From Inhella crocodyli (GTDB lineage Bacteria > Pseudomonadota > Gammaproteobacteria > Burkholderiales > Burkholderiaceae_C): a stretch of 64,000 nt of DNA. Location: positions 124,001-188,000 of the forward strand of contig NZ_SACM01000003.1 in assembly GCF_004004565.1 (NCBI RefSeq), read 5' to 3'. Position numbers and translations under genes: made by a program. Shown here piece by piece: positions 1 to 9,145 of the stretch (the first letter of the stretch is position 1; each line of letters begins with the position of its first letter). The notes beneath the pieces were generated by a model. The model did not search any database. It was not told the DNA's origin and was given only the letters and a program-made list of their open reading frames with translations.

Positions 1-233
1 TTGAGCAGGTGGAACTCGTCCAGCACCGCCATGGCCACCCAGTAGGCCACAGGCTGCTCGCCGTCCGAGCCCACCCAACCGAGGTGACCGGCCGCCAGCG
101 AATCGATGAAGTTGCCGCGGGTCCAGGGGTGGCTGTAGACCTGCTGCTCGATGGGCAGGATGCGCTCGACCTCGGCCACCGTCATCGGCGTCCACTGCAG
201 GGCCGGGGCGCTGGGGCGCAGCACGGCGTTCAC
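1..233 (-). CDS. rimI: Ribosomal protein S18 alanine N-acetyltransferase RimI, 5' part only
   Basis: GNAT-family enzyme that acetylates the N-terminal alanine of ribosomal protein S18; only about the first 77 codons lie inside the window. The translation contains the typical RimI N-terminus with an IEQQVYSHPWTRGNFIDSL segment (residues about 29-47), followed by the strand region around VAYWVAMAVLDEFHLL. The start is a GTG that overlaps the TGA of tsaB as GTGA, so translation is very likely coupled to tsaB. rimI next to tsaB is a common proteobacterial arrangement. The recognition rests on motif similarity; the acetyl-CoA binding loop lies outside the window. Confidence 0.85.
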   Translation of the reverse strand, partial: MNAVLRPSAPALQWTPMTVAEVERILPIEQQVYSHPWTRGNFIDSLAAGHLGWVGSDGEQPVAYWVAMAVLDEFHLL

Positions 234-982
234 GGCGCCTCCGCGGCCGGCTGGGCCTGCGCGCGAGCCTGCTCGCGCTCGGCCGTGGTTTGCGCGACCT
301 TGTCGCGCACGTACAGGGGCAGCGCATCGGCGGCGTCCAGCCAGCGCCCGGACCTCGCCGCGGCGATGGCCAAGCGCCCCAGGGCCTGGGCACGGTGGGC
401 TTGCTGCGGCCAGGTGCGCGCGCCCGGCGGCGGGGTCAGCAGCGCCAGGCCGTTGCCGGCCCAATCGCTGCCATCGTCGGTTTCGCCGACCAAGGCCTCG
501 GGGCGGTCGAGCCCCGGCGCGCGCACCACCGTCCAGCCTGCGTCGCAGCGGGCGTAGCGTGCGTGGTACAGCTCGCCCATGCGGGCGTCGACGACGACCG
601 TGCACGCGCGCAGGCTGCCCTGGGACTGGGCCCAGGCGTCTTCGGCCACCAGGCACAGGCTGTCCACGGCCATCACCGGCCGGTCCAGGCCCAAGGCCAA
701 GCCCTGGGCCACGGCGCAGGCGGTGCGCAGGCCGGTGAAAGCCCCCGGCCCTTGGCCGAAGGCCACGCCCTGCAGGTCGCGCCAGGTCCACCCCAAAGCG
801 TCCAGCATGGCCTGCGCCGTGGGCAACAGGGTGTCGGACGACTGGGCGCCGCCGGGGGACTCGCGCGCCTCGCGCACGGCGTCGCCCTCGGTCAGCGCCA
901 GGCTGAGCGTGTCGCCCGCGCAGTCCATCGCCAGCAGGCGGGTGGACGCGGTGAACGGGGCGAACGGGGGCGGCATCGGCAT
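230..982 (-). CDS. tsaB: tRNA threonylcarbamoyladenosine biosynthesis protein TsaB
   Basis: ASKHA-fold, non-catalytic partner of TsaD/TsaE in forming N6-threonylcarbamoyladenosine (t6A37) on ANN-decoding tRNAs; cytoplasmic. The 250-residue product carries the first TsaB strand (LLAMDCAGDTLSLALTEGD, about residues 17-35), the SDTLLPTAQAMLDALGW segment and the GVAFGQGPGAFTGLRTACAV signature (about residues 73-92). It is slightly longer at the N-terminus than typical TsaB, so a start at the second ATG is also possible. It is divergent from dacB and is followed by rimI with a 4-nt overlap. A second t6A gene (Sua5-type tsaC) lies about 2.4 kb away on the same strand. Confidence 0.93.
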   Translation of the reverse strand: MPMPPPFAPFTASTRLLAMDCAGDTLSLALTEGDAVREARESPGGAQSSDTLLPTAQAMLDALGWTWRDLQGVAFGQGPGAFTGLRTACAVAQGLALGLDRPVMAVDSLCLVAEDAWAQSQGSLRACTVVVDARMGELYHARYARCDAGWTVVRAPGLDRPEALVGETDDGSDWAGNGLALLTPPPGARTWPQQAHRAQALGRLAIAAARSGRWLDAADALPLYVRDKVAQTTAEREQARAQAQPAAEAP

Positions 983-1020
983 GGGCGCAGTTTAGGTGGC
1001 ACCCCCTCTAGGATGGCGCC

Positions 1021-2448
1021 ATGAAACGTCGTGACACCTTGTCGCTCGCGCTGGCCTGGGCGAGCGCCAGCGCCTGGGGCCAGGTGCCCAGCGCCGTCCT
1101 GCCCGACGCGGTTCAACAGGCGCTGCGCCAAGCGCAGCTGCCCGCCAGCGCCCTGGCCCTGTGGTGCGCCCCGGTGCAAGGGGGCGAGCCGCGCCTGGCG
1201 TGGCGCGCCCAGGCCCCGCACAACCCCGCCTCCTTGGCCAAGCTGGCCACCACCTGGATGGCCTTGACGCAGCTCGGCCCCGGCTGGCGCTGGCGCACCC
1301 CGGTCTGGTTGGACGGGCGCGTGGACGCGGCGCGTGGCGTGCTGAAGGGCGACTTGGTGATTCAAGGCCGCGGCGACCCCAGCCTGGTGCTGGAGCGCCT
1401 GTGGTTGCTGCTGCGCCGCGTGCAGCAACTGGGCGTGCGCGAGATCGACGGCGACCTCGTGCTGGACAGCAGCGCCTTCGCGCCCGAACCGCAGTCGCCC
1501 GCCGACTTCGACGGCGAGGCCTGGAGTCCGGGCAATGTGCAGCCCGACGCACTCCTGCTGAACTTCAAGTCGCACACCTTGGCCATCCGCCCCGACGCCG
1601 AAGCCGGCGTGGCCTGGGTGCGCGCCGACACGGGCCTGCCGCCCTTGCTCCAAGTGCCGCTGCGCCCGGGGCCCTGCCGCGACCCGCGCGGGGCCCTGCG
1701 CGCCAACTGGGTCGAATCGCCCGGGCAGCCGGCCCCCCTGCACCTGGCCGGAAGCCTGCCTGCCGCATGCGGGCCGCAGCAGTGGCCGCTGGCCGATGCC
1801 GACCCAGCGACCTACAACGCGCGCTTGCTGGCCCAGGTGTGGCGCGAGTTGGGCGGGCAGTGGCGCGGCCAGGTGCGCTCGGGCCCTGCCCCCACCACGC
1901 CGCCCAGCTTCGAATGGAGCTCGCCGGCGCTGGCCGAGGTCGTGCGCGACATCAACAAGCACAGCAACAACCTGATGGCCGAGCAGTTGGCCTTGACCCT
2001 GGCCTGGGAAGCGGGCGACCGACCGGCCACCCGCGCCGCCGCCCGCCAACGCCTGGCCGCCTGGCTGCAAGCGCGCCTGGGCTGGGCCGAGGGCAGCTTC
2101 GTGCTGGACAACGGGTCGGGCCTGTCGCGGCAGGCCCAGCTCAGCGCGGCCCAACTGGGGCAGCTGCTGCAGGCCGCCTGGCAAAGCCCCGTGATGCCGG
2201 AGTTCGCCGCCTCCTTGCCCTTGGCGGGCGTGGACGGCACCTTGTCGCGCGACCCCACGCGCTTCGGCGGCGCGCAGGCGCGCGCCCACCTCAAAACCGG
2301 CTCGCTGCGCGACGTGGCGGCGGTGGCCGGCTACGTGCAGGCCCAGGACGGGCAACGCTGGGCCTTGGTGGCGATGCTGCAGCACCCGCAAGCGCGCAGC
2401 GGCCGCGGCGTGCTCGACGCCGCGGTGCGCTGGGCCGCCGGCGCTTAG
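1021..2448 (+). CDS. dacB: D-alanyl-D-alanine carboxypeptidase/endopeptidase (PBP4)
   Basis: Periplasmic class C low-molecular-weight penicillin-binding protein that removes terminal D-Ala and cuts peptidoglycan cross-links. The 475-residue product has an N-terminal signal sequence (basic MKRRD, then an Ala/Leu core to about residue 20) and the three active-site motifs of the peptidase S13 family: SLAK with the nucleophile Ser71 and Lys74, SNN at about residues 315-317, and KTG at about residues 425-427. The length fits the family. It is divergent from tsaB across 38 bp, with a TAGGAT box just upstream of the ATG. Its stop codon overlaps that of the convergent lipoprotein gene. Confidence 0.95.
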   Translation: MKRRDTLSLALAWASASAWGQVPSAVLPDAVQQALRQAQLPASALALWCAPVQGGEPRLAWRAQAPHNPASLAKLATTWMALTQLGPGWRWRTPVWLDGRVDAARGVLKGDLVIQGRGDPSLVLERLWLLLRRVQQLGVREIDGDLVLDSSAFAPEPQSPADFDGEAWSPGNVQPDALLLNFKSHTLAIRPDAEAGVAWVRADTGLPPLLQVPLRPGPCRDPRGALRANWVESPGQPAPLHLAGSLPAACGPQQWPLADADPATYNARLLAQVWRELGGQWRGQVRSGPAPTTPPSFEWSSPALAEVVRDINKHSNNLMAEQLALTLAWEAGDRPATRAAARQRLAAWLQARLGWAEGSFVLDNGSGLSRQAQLSAAQLGQLLQAAWQSPVMPEFAASLPLAGVDGTLSRDPTRFGGAQARAHLKTGSLRDVAAVAGYVQAQDGQRWALVAMLQHPQARSGRGVLDAAVRWAAGA

Positions 2449-3401
2449 AAGGGGTTGTTGACCGCGCGGGTCAGGGCCAACTGACCCAGCAGGGCCTGGC
2501 CCCGGGGCGACAGGCGCTGTGCATCGGCCCACAGCCAGGTGTTGGCGTTCGCGTCGGCCACCAGGGTGCTGGTGGTGCAGTTCGGCAGGGGCGTGGCGCA
2601 GGCCGCGGCCGTCACGTTCGCCAGCGACTGCAGGCTGGGGAAGCGAACGACCTGCGAGATCGACTCGTCCAAAAGCACCAGGCCGATGAGGCGACCGTCG
2701 TTCAGCAGGTCCAGGCGCATGGCCGTGTTGAAGGTTTCGGTCAGGCGCGTCAGCAGCGCGGCCCGGTCGGTGTCGGTGTTGGCCGCTTTCTGGGCCAGGC
2801 CGTAGGGCGTCAGGCCCAGGTCGGCGATGGTCGACACCACGATGCGGCCGTTGGCGTTGGCCAAGCGGTTGACCTGGGCGGCCAGGGCCCGCGCGCGCAC
2901 GGTCAATTGGTCCTTGATCTGGGCCTCGGTCAGCGCGGGGTACTGCTGGTACAGCTCCACCACGTCGTTGCTGCCGGCCATGATGGTGATCAGGTCCTTC
3001 GGCCCCACCGTGCCGCTGGCGAGGTGCTGGTCGACCTGGGTCTTGATGTCGGCCACCTTCGCACCCAGGGTCGCGTACTGGAACGCGGTGACCGTCTTCG
3101 CTTCCGGGTTGCAAGCGGCCATCACCAGGCCAAAGTTGTTGGCCAGGGTTTGCGTCCACACCGGCGAGGCGGCGCAGTCCAGGGTCGCGGGGGCGATGAT
3201 GGTGCCGTCGGTGGCGTTGCGCTTGAAGTCGCTGATGCCGTAGCGACGGCCGTCGGGTAGGACCAAGCTGGACTCGTCGCCAAAGGACAGCAGGCGCGTG
3301 GGCTTGAAGGGCTCGACCTGACCGCCTCCGCCACCGCAAGCGACCAACAGGGCGGTCAGGGAGGTGGCCAGCAGGCCCAGGCGCCAGCGCGCAGCGTTCA
3401 T
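2445..3401 (-). CDS. SGNH/GDSL-hydrolase-like lipoprotein with atypical active site
   Basis: The 318-residue product begins with a lipoprotein signal (lipobox ALLVAC, lipidated Cys22) followed by a Gly run, so it should be membrane-anchored. A block I-like LLSFGDESS (residues 38-45) and a GSND block III (143-146) place it in the SGNH/GDSL hydrolase superfamily, seen in Burkholderiales as esterase-like lipoproteins. The expected C-terminal D-x-x-H pair reads D293-A-Q-R296, so the catalytic His is missing, and the block I Ser is displaced (GDES rather than GDS). Enzyme activity is therefore doubtful. I chose the ATG giving a normal signal peptide; an upstream in-frame start would add seven residues. 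The substrate is unknown. Confidence 0.75.
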   Translation of the reverse strand: MNAARWRLGLLATSLTALLVACGGGGGQVEPFKPTRLLSFGDESSLVLPDGRRYGISDFKRNATDGTIIAPATLDCAASPVWTQTLANNFGLVMAACNPEAKTVTAFQYATLGAKVADIKTQVDQHLASGTVGPKDLITIMAGSNDVVELYQQYPALTEAQIKDQLTVRARALAAQVNRLANANGRIVVSTIADLGLTPYGLAQKAANTDTDRAALLTRLTETFNTAMRLDLLNDGRLIGLVLLDESISQVVRFPSLQSLANVTAAACATPLPNCTTSTLVADANANTWLWADAQRLSPRGQALLGQLALTRAVNNPF

Positions 3402-3423
3402 CACAGGATCTCCAACACTCAAT

Positions 3424-4398
3424 TCATGACGGGTGGGCTGCGGCCGCCCGTTGCAGGCGGTCCAGCACCCCGGCCCATCGCGGGTCGTCGCCCGGGGGGG
3501 CTTCGACCCAAATCTCGCGCACGCCCTCGTCGTCCAAGCGCCGCAGGGTGGCGAACAGTTGCCTTGCCGTCAAACCCGGGTCGTCGGCCATGGCCACCCA
3601 GCGCCAGGCCGCGTGGGCCCAACGGGCGCGGGAATATACCGCCAGGCCCGCCGGCGCCCGGGCGGCGGCTTCGGCCAGGGCCTGCGCCAAGCCGGCCGGG
3701 CTGAACAGGCGCAGGCGGGCGTGGGGGGCGTAGTGCGCCGCCAAGGTGCCGGCGGCCTTGGGGGCTTGGGCGTCGGGGGCGCGCAGGGCTTCGCCCGCGG
3801 CGGCGGCCAAGGCGGCCGCCGACAGGGTGCCCGGCCGCAGCAGCACCGGGTGGCCGCGGGAGCAATCGACGATGGTCGACTCGATGCCCACGTCGCAGGC
3901 ACCGCCGTCGAGCACCGGCACCGCCCCACCGAACTCATCCAGCACGTGCTGGGCGGTGGTGGGGCTGACGCGCCCGAAGCGGTTGGCACTGGGCGCGGCC
4001 AGGCCAGGCACGCCCAGGCGCTGGGCCTCGGTCAGGACGGCGGCGAACCCGGGGTGCGACGGGCAACGCAGCCCGATGGTGGCGTGGCCGCCGGCGGCGC
4101 CCTCGGCCACCCCCGCGCGGCGCGGCACGATGACGGTGAGCGGGCCGGGCCAAAACGCGGCCGTCAGGCGCTGGGCCAGCGCGGGCCAGTCGGCGGCAAA
4201 GGCCTGGGCGGCCGCGGCGTCGGCCACGTGCACGATGAGCGGGTGGTCGGCCGGCCGGCCCTTGGTGGCGAAGATCTTCGCCACGGCGCGGTCGTCGTCG
4301 GCCCGGGCGGCCAGGCCGTAAACGGTCTCCGTGGGCAGGGCCACCAGGCCGCCATCGGCCAGGGCCTGCGCCGCTTGGGCCACGCTGAGCAGGCTCAC
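3424..4398 (-). CDS. tsaC: L-threonylcarbamoyladenylate synthase, Sua5 type
   Basis: Makes threonylcarbamoyl-AMP from threonine, bicarbonate and ATP for t6A37 tRNA modification. The YrdC fold fills roughly residues 1-195, with [18 protein letters not shown] near the N-terminus, a KGRPADHPL motif and [16 protein letters not shown]-terminal Sua5 domain follows (about residues 215-324), which separates this longer Sua5 form (324 aa) from short TsaC. The start is a GTG overlapping the purK stop as GTGA; a longer open frame upstream is only antisense read-through of purK. It is the last gene of purE-purK-tsaC and faces no obvious terminator before the lipoprotein gene. Confidence 0.93.
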   Translation of the reverse strand: MSLLSVAQAAQALADGGLVALPTETVYGLAARADDDRAVAKIFATKGRPADHPLIVHVADAAAAQAFAADWPALAQRLTAAFWPGPLTVIVPRRAGVAEGAAGGHATIGLRCPSHPGFAAVLTEAQRLGVPGLAAPSANRFGRVSPTTAQHVLDEFGGAVPVLDGGACDVGIESTIVDCSRGHPVLLRPGTLSAAALAAAAGEALRAPDAQAPKAAGTLAAHYAPHARLRLFSPAGLAQALAEAAARAPAGLAVYSRARWAHAAWRWVAMADDPGLTARQLFATLRRLDDEGVREIWVEAPPGDDPRWAGVLDRLQRAAAAHPS

Positions 4399-5570
4399 GC
4401 GCCGTCCAGCCCGTCGGTTGGCAGGCCCAGGCGGGCGGCCACCTGGCGCGCCACGGCCAAGGCCTCGGGCTGCGAGCCGGCGGTCACCGTCAGGTGGCCC
4501 ATCTTGCGGGCGCGGCGCGGTTCGGTCTTGCCGTAGAGGTGCAGGTGCACGCCGGGCAGGGCCAGCACGCCGGGCCAATCGGGTTCCCGCTGAGCGCCTT
4601 GGGCGTCGAACCACAGGTCCCCCAGCAGGTTGAGCATCACCGCCGGGCTGTGCAGGCGCGGGGTGCCCAGGGGCAGGCCGGCCATGGCCCGCACCTGCAG
4701 CTCGAACTGCGACACCGTGCAAGCGTTGATGCTGTGGTGGCCGCTGTTGTGCGGGCGCGGGGCCATTTCGTTGGCGAGCAGGCGGCCGTCGGCGAGCACG
4801 AAGAACTCGGTGCACAGCACGCCGACGTAGCCGAAGGCGTCGGCGATGGCGCGGGCCGAGGCCTCGGCCTGGGCGATCAGCGCCGGGTCGATGCCCGTGG
4901 CGGGCACCACCGTGGTGGCCAGGATGCCGCCCACGTGCCAGTTGCGCTGCGCGGGCAGGGTGACCATGGCGCCGTCGCGGCCGCGGGCCACGATGACGCT
5001 GAGCTCGGCCGCCAGCGGCAATAAGGCCTCGAGCACGCAGCGCACGCCGCCGAGCTCGGCGAAGGCCGCGCGCAGCTCCTCGCGGCTGCGCACGCGGCGC
5101 TGGCCCTTGCCGTCGTAGCCCATCGTGGCGGTTTTGAGGATGCCGGGCAGCAGGGCGTCGGGCACGGCGTCCAGGTCGGCCGGGGTGCAGAGCACCGCAT
5201 GCGGCGCGCAGGGCACGCCGCTCTTGGCGAAGTGGGCCTTTTCCAGCGCGCGGTCTTGGCACACGGCCACGGCCGCGCCGGCCGGGGCCACGGGCAGGGA
5301 GGCCGCCAGGGTGTCGAGCACCTGGGCGGGCACGTTCTCGAACTCGGTGCTCACGGCGCCGCAGGCTTTCGCCAGCTCGGCCAGGGCCTGCGGGTCGGTG
5401 TAGGCGGCTTGCAGGTGCCAGTCGGCGGCCGCGCCGGCGGGGCTGGCCGGGTCCGGCTCCAGCACGGCCACGCGGTAGCCCAGGCTTTGCGCGGCGTGAA
5501 CGGCCATGCGGCCCAGCTGACCGCCGCCCAGCATGCCCAGCCAGGCGCCCGGCAACAAGGCGTCGCTCAT
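4395..5570 (-). CDS. purK: 5-(carboxyamino)imidazole ribonucleotide synthase PurK
   Basis: ATP-grasp enzyme converting AIR, bicarbonate and ATP to N5-CAIR in de novo purine synthesis. The 391-residue product begins with the biotin-carboxylase-like N-terminal motif [19 protein letters not shown] and contains [22 protein letters not shown] (ATP-grasp lysine region) and [18 protein letters not shown], all typical of PurK. The start ATG overlaps the purE stop (ATGA) and the stop overlaps the GTG of tsaC, so the three genes form one coupled run. Its product is the substrate of the neighbouring PurE. Confidence 0.97.
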   Translation of the reverse strand: MSDALLPGAWLGMLGGGQLGRMAVHAAQSLGYRVAVLEPDPASPAGAAADWHLQAAYTDPQALAELAKACGAVSTEFENVPAQVLDTLAASLPVAPAGAAVAVCQDRALEKAHFAKSGVPCAPHAVLCTPADLDAVPDALLPGILKTATMGYDGKGQRRVRSREELRAAFAELGGVRCVLEALLPLAAELSVIVARGRDGAMVTLPAQRNWHVGGILATTVVPATGIDPALIAQAEASARAIADAFGYVGVLCTEFFVLADGRLLANEMAPRPHNSGHHSINACTVSQFELQVRAMAGLPLGTPRLHSPAVMLNLLGDLWFDAQGAQREPDWPGVLALPGVHLHLYGKTEPRRARKMGHLTVTAGSQPEALAVARQVAARLGLPTDGLDGA

Positions 5571-6067
5571 TTCAGCTCGGCGCTCATGGCGCGGGCCGCG
5601 GCGGTTTGCTTCTCGCGGAAGGCCTGCAGGCGGGCCTGCAGCGCCGGGTCGCTGCCCGCCAGCATGGCCACGGCAAACAGGGCCGCGTTGGCCGCACCGG
5701 CGGCGCCGATGGCGAAGGTCGCCACCGGGATGCCCTTGGGCATTTGCACGATGGAGTGCAGGCTGTCGACGCCCTGCAGGTGGCGCGAGGCCACGGGCAC
5801 GCCCAGCACGGGCACGGTGGTCTTGGCGGCGATCATGCCCGGCAGGTGGGCCGCGCCGCCGGCGCCGGCGATGATGGCCTTCAGGCCGCGGCCCAGCGCG
5901 CTTTCGGCGTAGCGGAACATGTCGTCGGGCATGCGGTGGGCCGAAACCACCTGGGCTTCGAAGGGCACGCCGAACTCCGTGAGAATCTCGGCCGCTGCCT
6001 TCAGGGTCTCCCAGTCGCTGCTGGAGCCCATCACCACGCCGATGCGTGGGTTGGTCGGGTTGGTCAC
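5567..6067 (-). CDS. purE: N5-carboxyaminoimidazole ribonucleotide mutase PurE
   Basis: Class I PurE converting N5-CAIR to CAIR. The 166-residue product has the [13 protein letters not shown] phosphate-binding start, [11 protein letters not shown], the [11 protein letters not shown] loop and a [13 protein letters not shown] segment, all diagnostic. I chose the GTG start because an AAGGAG lies 5 nt upstream and the resulting length fits the family; a TTG nine codons further upstream is possible but has no better ribosome binding site. It heads the purE-purK-tsaC run and is divergent from cnoX across about 70 bp. Confidence 0.95.
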   Translation of the reverse strand: MTNPTNPRIGVVMGSSSDWETLKAAAEILTEFGVPFEAQVVSAHRMPDDMFRYAESALGRGLKAIIAGAGGAAHLPGMIAAKTTVPVLGVPVASRHLQGVDSLHSIVQMPKGIPVATFAIGAAGAANAALFAVAMLAGSDPALQARLQAFREKQTAAARAMSAELK

Positions 6068-6072
6068 TCGCG

Positions 6073-6078
6073 CTCCTT
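6073..6078 (-). promoter_or_regulatory. Ribosome binding site that fixes the purE start
   Basis: AAGGAG on the minus strand, 5 nt before the GTG codon. It supports the GTG over the upstream in-frame TTG as the purE start. Confidence 0.6.
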
Positions 6079-6135
6079 GCGCTGGGTCGCTCAAACAGAT
6101 TGAATTTTAGGCAGTCCCCCTCACCTGCCCTCCCC

Positions 6136-7092
6136 ATGATCGACATCACCCTCGAGAACTTCCAAAACGACCTGCTGGCCGCCAGCGTGCAGACCCCCGT
6201 CCTGCTGGACATTTGGGCGCCCTGGTGCGGCCCCTGCAAGTCCCTCGGGCCGGTGCTGGAGCGCCTGGAGGAGGAGTACGCCGGCCGCTTCGTGCTCGCC
6301 AAGCTCAACAGCGACGAGCAGCCCGAGATCGCCGGTCAGCTCTCGGCCGCCTTCGGCGTGCGCTCCATCCCGTTCTGCGTGATGTTCGTCGGCGGACAGC
6401 CGGTGGACGGCTTCGTCGGCGCCCTGCCGGCCGAGCAGATCCGCCAGTTCCTGGACAAGCACGTGCCCAGCGAAGGCGCGCTGGCCGCCGAGGCCGAGGT
6501 GCAAGAGGCCGAGGCCTTGCTGGACCAGGGCGACACCGACGCCGCGCTGGCCCGACTGCAAGACGCGCTGGACGCCGACCCGGGCAACGAGGTGGCGCGC
6601 TTCGACCTGGTCAAGGCCTTGATCGAAGGCGGGCACCTGGCCGCCGCGCAGGCTGCCTTCGAGCCCGTGGCCGCGTTGGCCGCCGACAAGATCACGCCGC
6701 ACGCGCGCTTTGCAGCGCTGGGCCAATGGCTGGCCGCGCTGCAGGCAGCGCAGGGCGCCGACGCCGGTGCGCTGCAAGCCGCCATCGCCACCAACAAGCG
6801 CGACTTCGACGCCCGCTTCTTGCTGGCGCAAACGCACGCCGCGCGCGGCGACTTCCCCGCCGCGATGGACGAGCTGCTGGAGATCGTGATGCGCGACAAG
6901 GCCTGGAACGACCAGGCCGCGCGCAAGCTCTACGTCGCCCTGCTCGAAATCCTGACCAAGCCCCTGCCCAAGCCCGCCCCCGGCAAGGAGGCCGGCGCCA
7001 GCAAGCTGCAGCTGACCGGCCACGCCGTGACGGCCCCGGCCGACCCGGTGGTGGACGCCTACCGCCGCAAGCTGAGCATGGCGCTGTTCTGA
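6136..7092 (+). CDS. cnoX: Thioredoxin-fold co-chaperone CnoX (YbbN family)
   Basis: Chaperedoxin that protects proteins from oxidative damage and hands clients to GroEL/DnaK in characterised homologues. The 318-residue product has an N-terminal thioredoxin domain (about 1-105) with an intact WCGPCK active site (Cys31, Cys34), then a C-terminal TPR-like half with repeats such as [20 protein letters not shown] and [20 protein letters not shown]. The intact CxxC contrasts with E. coli YbbN, whose active site is incomplete, so redox activity is plausible. The start is the ATG immediately before the domain. It is divergent from purE and convergent with a TPR gene across a palindrome. Confidence 0.92.
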   Translation: MIDITLENFQNDLLAASVQTPVLLDIWAPWCGPCKSLGPVLERLEEEYAGRFVLAKLNSDEQPEIAGQLSAAFGVRSIPFCVMFVGGQPVDGFVGALPAEQIRQFLDKHVPSEGALAAEAEVQEAEALLDQGDTDAALARLQDALDADPGNEVARFDLVKALIEGGHLAAAQAAFEPVAALAADKITPHARFAALGQWLAALQAAQGADAGALQAAIATNKRDFDARFLLAQTHAARGDFPAAMDELLEIVMRDKAWNDQAARKLYVALLEILTKPLPKPAPGKEAGASKLQLTGHAVTAPADPVVDAYRRKLSMALF

Positions 7093-7111
7093 GCGCCTGA
7101 GCTCAGGCGCT
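7092..7111. terminator. Perfect 20-bp palindrome at a convergent junction
   Basis: AGCGCCTGAGCTCAGGCGCT is a perfect inverted repeat. It begins at the last base of the cnoX stop and includes the stop codon of the opposing TPR gene. It can fold as a 7-bp stem with a GAGCTC loop in either transcript, so a bidirectional terminator is likely, although no U-run follows on either side. Confidence 0.5.
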
Positions 7112-8212
7112 GGGCTGCAGGCCGCTGGCCGCCAGCCCGGCGCGCCATTGCGCCTGCAAGGCAGCGAACGCCGCCCAGGCCTCGCGCGCTTGGGCCGCGT
7201 GGCGCGCGGCGTCGGCCGCCTGCCCCAAGAGCCCGTGCACCTGCGCCAGGCGGCCGTGCGTCACGCCGCGGTCGTCGTGGTGCACCTGGGGCGTGAGGGC
7301 CTGCTCGGCCACCGTCGCCATGTGGCGGGCTTGGTCGGCGCGCCCGAGTTGGGCGTGGCACCAAGCCAAGTCGGCCAAGAGCGAGGATTCCAGCCGCTGC
7401 AGGCCCTGCTCCACGGCGGATTGCAGATTCGCGTCGTACAAGGCCACGGCCTCGGCGAACTGCCCTTCCACGACCAGCACCTTGGCGCGCAGCAGCGGGT
7501 TGAGCACCTGCAAGGAGGCGATGCCCACCGCGCGCTCGAAGTTGTCGGCCGAGTTCACGCTGGCCAAGAGCGCCGGCAAGGCCGCCTGGCCGCCCTCCCC
7601 CAGCTCGGCCTGGCGGACGTGCGCCACGCGCAGTTCGGCGGTGTTGTAGACCAGCGAGGCCACGGTGGCGTCGTCGCCCGCCCGGGTGGCCAGCGCGCGG
7701 CAGGCCAGTTGCCAAGGGCGCGAGGCCGCCGCATCCCCGGCGTACAGGTGGGCCAGGGCCACCCACAGGTGGATGCCCGCGTGGGCCACCAGGTCGGTGT
7801 CGGCCGGCAGGGCCAAGCCGGCTTGGGCGTGCCGCACCAGGGCCGGCAGGTCGTGCCGGTAATAGGCCATGTTGGCCAGGTAGCGGTAGGCCTGCGCCTC
7901 GGCGGCCTTGGCCCCGCCGGCCCGGGCCAGGGCCTGGGCCTTTTGGAAATGCTCAGTGGCCTGGGTGCCGAGGTCGTTCAGGTAGCCGATCAGGCCTTCG
8001 GCCAGGTGCAGCCAGGCGGCCAACTCCGGGTGGGGGCTGGCGAAGGCGAGCTGGTGCAGGCCCGTGAGCTCGTCGCGCGCCGTTTTGAGCTCACCCTGGC
8101 GGATGAGCAAGAGCGCGCGCTGGGCGCGCAAGATCAAGGAGGGCAGGCGTTGGCCGGCGGCCTCGGCCGCTTGCAGTTCCTGCTCGACGCGGGCCAGCAA
8201 GCGGGACTTCAT
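7103..8212 (-). CDS. TPR-like helical repeat protein of unknown function
   Basis: The 369-residue product is almost wholly alpha-helical and rich in Ala and Leu. It has degenerate tetratricopeptide-type units, for example LAEGLIGYLNDLGTQATEHF, AYRYLANMAYYRHDLPALV and LAWCHAQLGRADQARHMA. It has no signal peptide, membrane segment or catalytic motif, so it is probably a cytoplasmic scaffold or the sensor-like part of an unknown system. It starts 2 nt after the purC stop, so purC and this gene are likely cotranscribed; a functional link to purine synthesis is not evident. I cannot name a family. Confidence 0.75.
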   Translation of the reverse strand: MKSRLLARVEQELQAAEAAGQRLPSLILRAQRALLLIRQGELKTARDELTGLHQLAFASPHPELAAWLHLAEGLIGYLNDLGTQATEHFQKAQALARAGGAKAAEAQAYRYLANMAYYRHDLPALVRHAQAGLALPADTDLVAHAGIHLWVALAHLYAGDAAASRPWQLACRALATRAGDDATVASLVYNTAELRVAHVRQAELGEGGQAALPALLASVNSADNFERAVGIASLQVLNPLLRAKVLVVEGQFAEAVALYDANLQSAVEQGLQRLESSLLADLAWCHAQLGRADQARHMATVAEQALTPQVHHDDRGVTHGRLAQVHGLLGQAADAARHAAQAREAWAAFAALQAQWRAGLAASGLQPSA

Positions 8213-8214
8213 GC

Positions 8215-9108
8215 TCAGCCCTTCAGGCGCGCGAAGGCCTCGGCGTAGGTGGCCGCCGTCTGGGCCACGACCTCGGGCGGCAGGGCCGGCGCAGGTGCGG
8301 TCTTGTTCCAGGGCTGGGCCTCGAGCCAATCGCGCACGAACTGCTTGTCGAAGCTGGGCGGGTTGGCGCCCTGCTCGAAGGCGGCCTGGTAGCCGCTGAT
8401 GGGCCAGTAGCGGCTGGAGTCGGGCGTCAGCACCTCGTCCATCAGCGTCAAGGTGCCATCGGCGTCCAGGCCGAACTCGAACTTGGTGTCGGCAATGATG
8501 ATGCCCTTGGTCAGCGCGTAGTCGGCGGCGCGTTGGTACAGGGCGATGGCGGTGTCGCGCACCTTGGCGGCCATCTCGGGCCCGATGAGGGCGGCGGCCT
8601 GCTCGAAGGAAATGTTCTCGTCGTGGTCGCCCACGTCGGCCTTGGTGGCCGGGGTGAAGATGGGCGCGGGCAGCTTGGAGGCGTTTTGCAGGCCCGCCGG
8701 CAGCGGCACGCCGCAGACCGCCTGGCCGGCTTGGTACTCCTTCCAGCCGCTGCCGGCCAGGTAGCCGCGCACCACGGCCTCGATGGGCAGGGGCTTGAGG
8801 CGCTTGACGAGCATGGCGCGGTCGCGCACCTGCGCGACCTCGTCGGCCGCGACCACGCTCAGCGGGTCGTCACCGGTGAGGTGGTTGGGCACCACGTCCT
8901 GGAGCTTCTCGAACCAGAACAAGGCCATCTGCGTCAGCAGCGCGCCCTTGCCGGGGATGGGCTCGCCCATGACCACGTCGAAGGCCGACAGGCGGTCGGT
9001 GGCCACCATCAGGATGCGGTCGTCGCCCACCGCGTAGTTGTCGCGCACCTTGCCGCGGGCCAGCAGGGGCAGCGAGTGCAGGGAGGACGAAAGCAGGGCG
9101 GTGGTCAT
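8215..9108 (-). CDS. purC: Phosphoribosylaminoimidazole-succinocarboxamide synthase PurC
   Basis: SAICAR synthetase, which joins CAIR and aspartate in de novo purine synthesis. The 297-residue product has [13 protein letters not shown] (nucleotide-binding start), [22 protein letters not shown], the [18 protein letters not shown] region and [12 protein letters not shown], all characteristic of the longer PurC form. The ATG chosen gives [11 protein letters not shown]; a TTG three codons upstream is the only alternative. It acts directly after PurE and PurK, encoded about 2 kb away on the same strand, and is followed at once by the TPR gene. Confidence 0.97.
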   Translation of the reverse strand: MTTALLSSSLHSLPLLARGKVRDNYAVGDDRILMVATDRLSAFDVVMGEPIPGKGALLTQMALFWFEKLQDVVPNHLTGDDPLSVVAADEVAQVRDRAMLVKRLKPLPIEAVVRGYLAGSGWKEYQAGQAVCGVPLPAGLQNASKLPAPIFTPATKADVGDHDENISFEQAAALIGPEMAAKVRDTAIALYQRAADYALTKGIIIADTKFEFGLDADGTLTLMDEVLTPDSSRYWPISGYQAAFEQGANPPSFDKQFVRDWLEAQPWNKTAPAPALPPEVVAQTAATYAEAFARLKG

Positions 9109-9145
9109 GGTTCGCAAGGGACGGGGGCAGCAAAGGCGGGAATTG

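Noticed and set aside
892-3339. Open frame of over 800 codons opposite dacB and the GDSL-like gene
   Set aside because: Arg/Pro/Gly/Ala-rich translation without any domain, fully antisense to dacB and out of frame with the lipoprotein gene; a by-product of high GC.
4399-5262. N-terminal extension of the Sua5-type tsaC frame
   Set aside because: It runs antisense-free but out of frame through purK and is Arg/Pro-rich; the GTG at 4398 with GTGA overlap gives a normal family N-terminus.
5571-6308. N-terminal extension of the purK frame through purE
   Set aside because: Low-complexity translation out of frame with purE; the family start [18 protein letters not shown] is clear.
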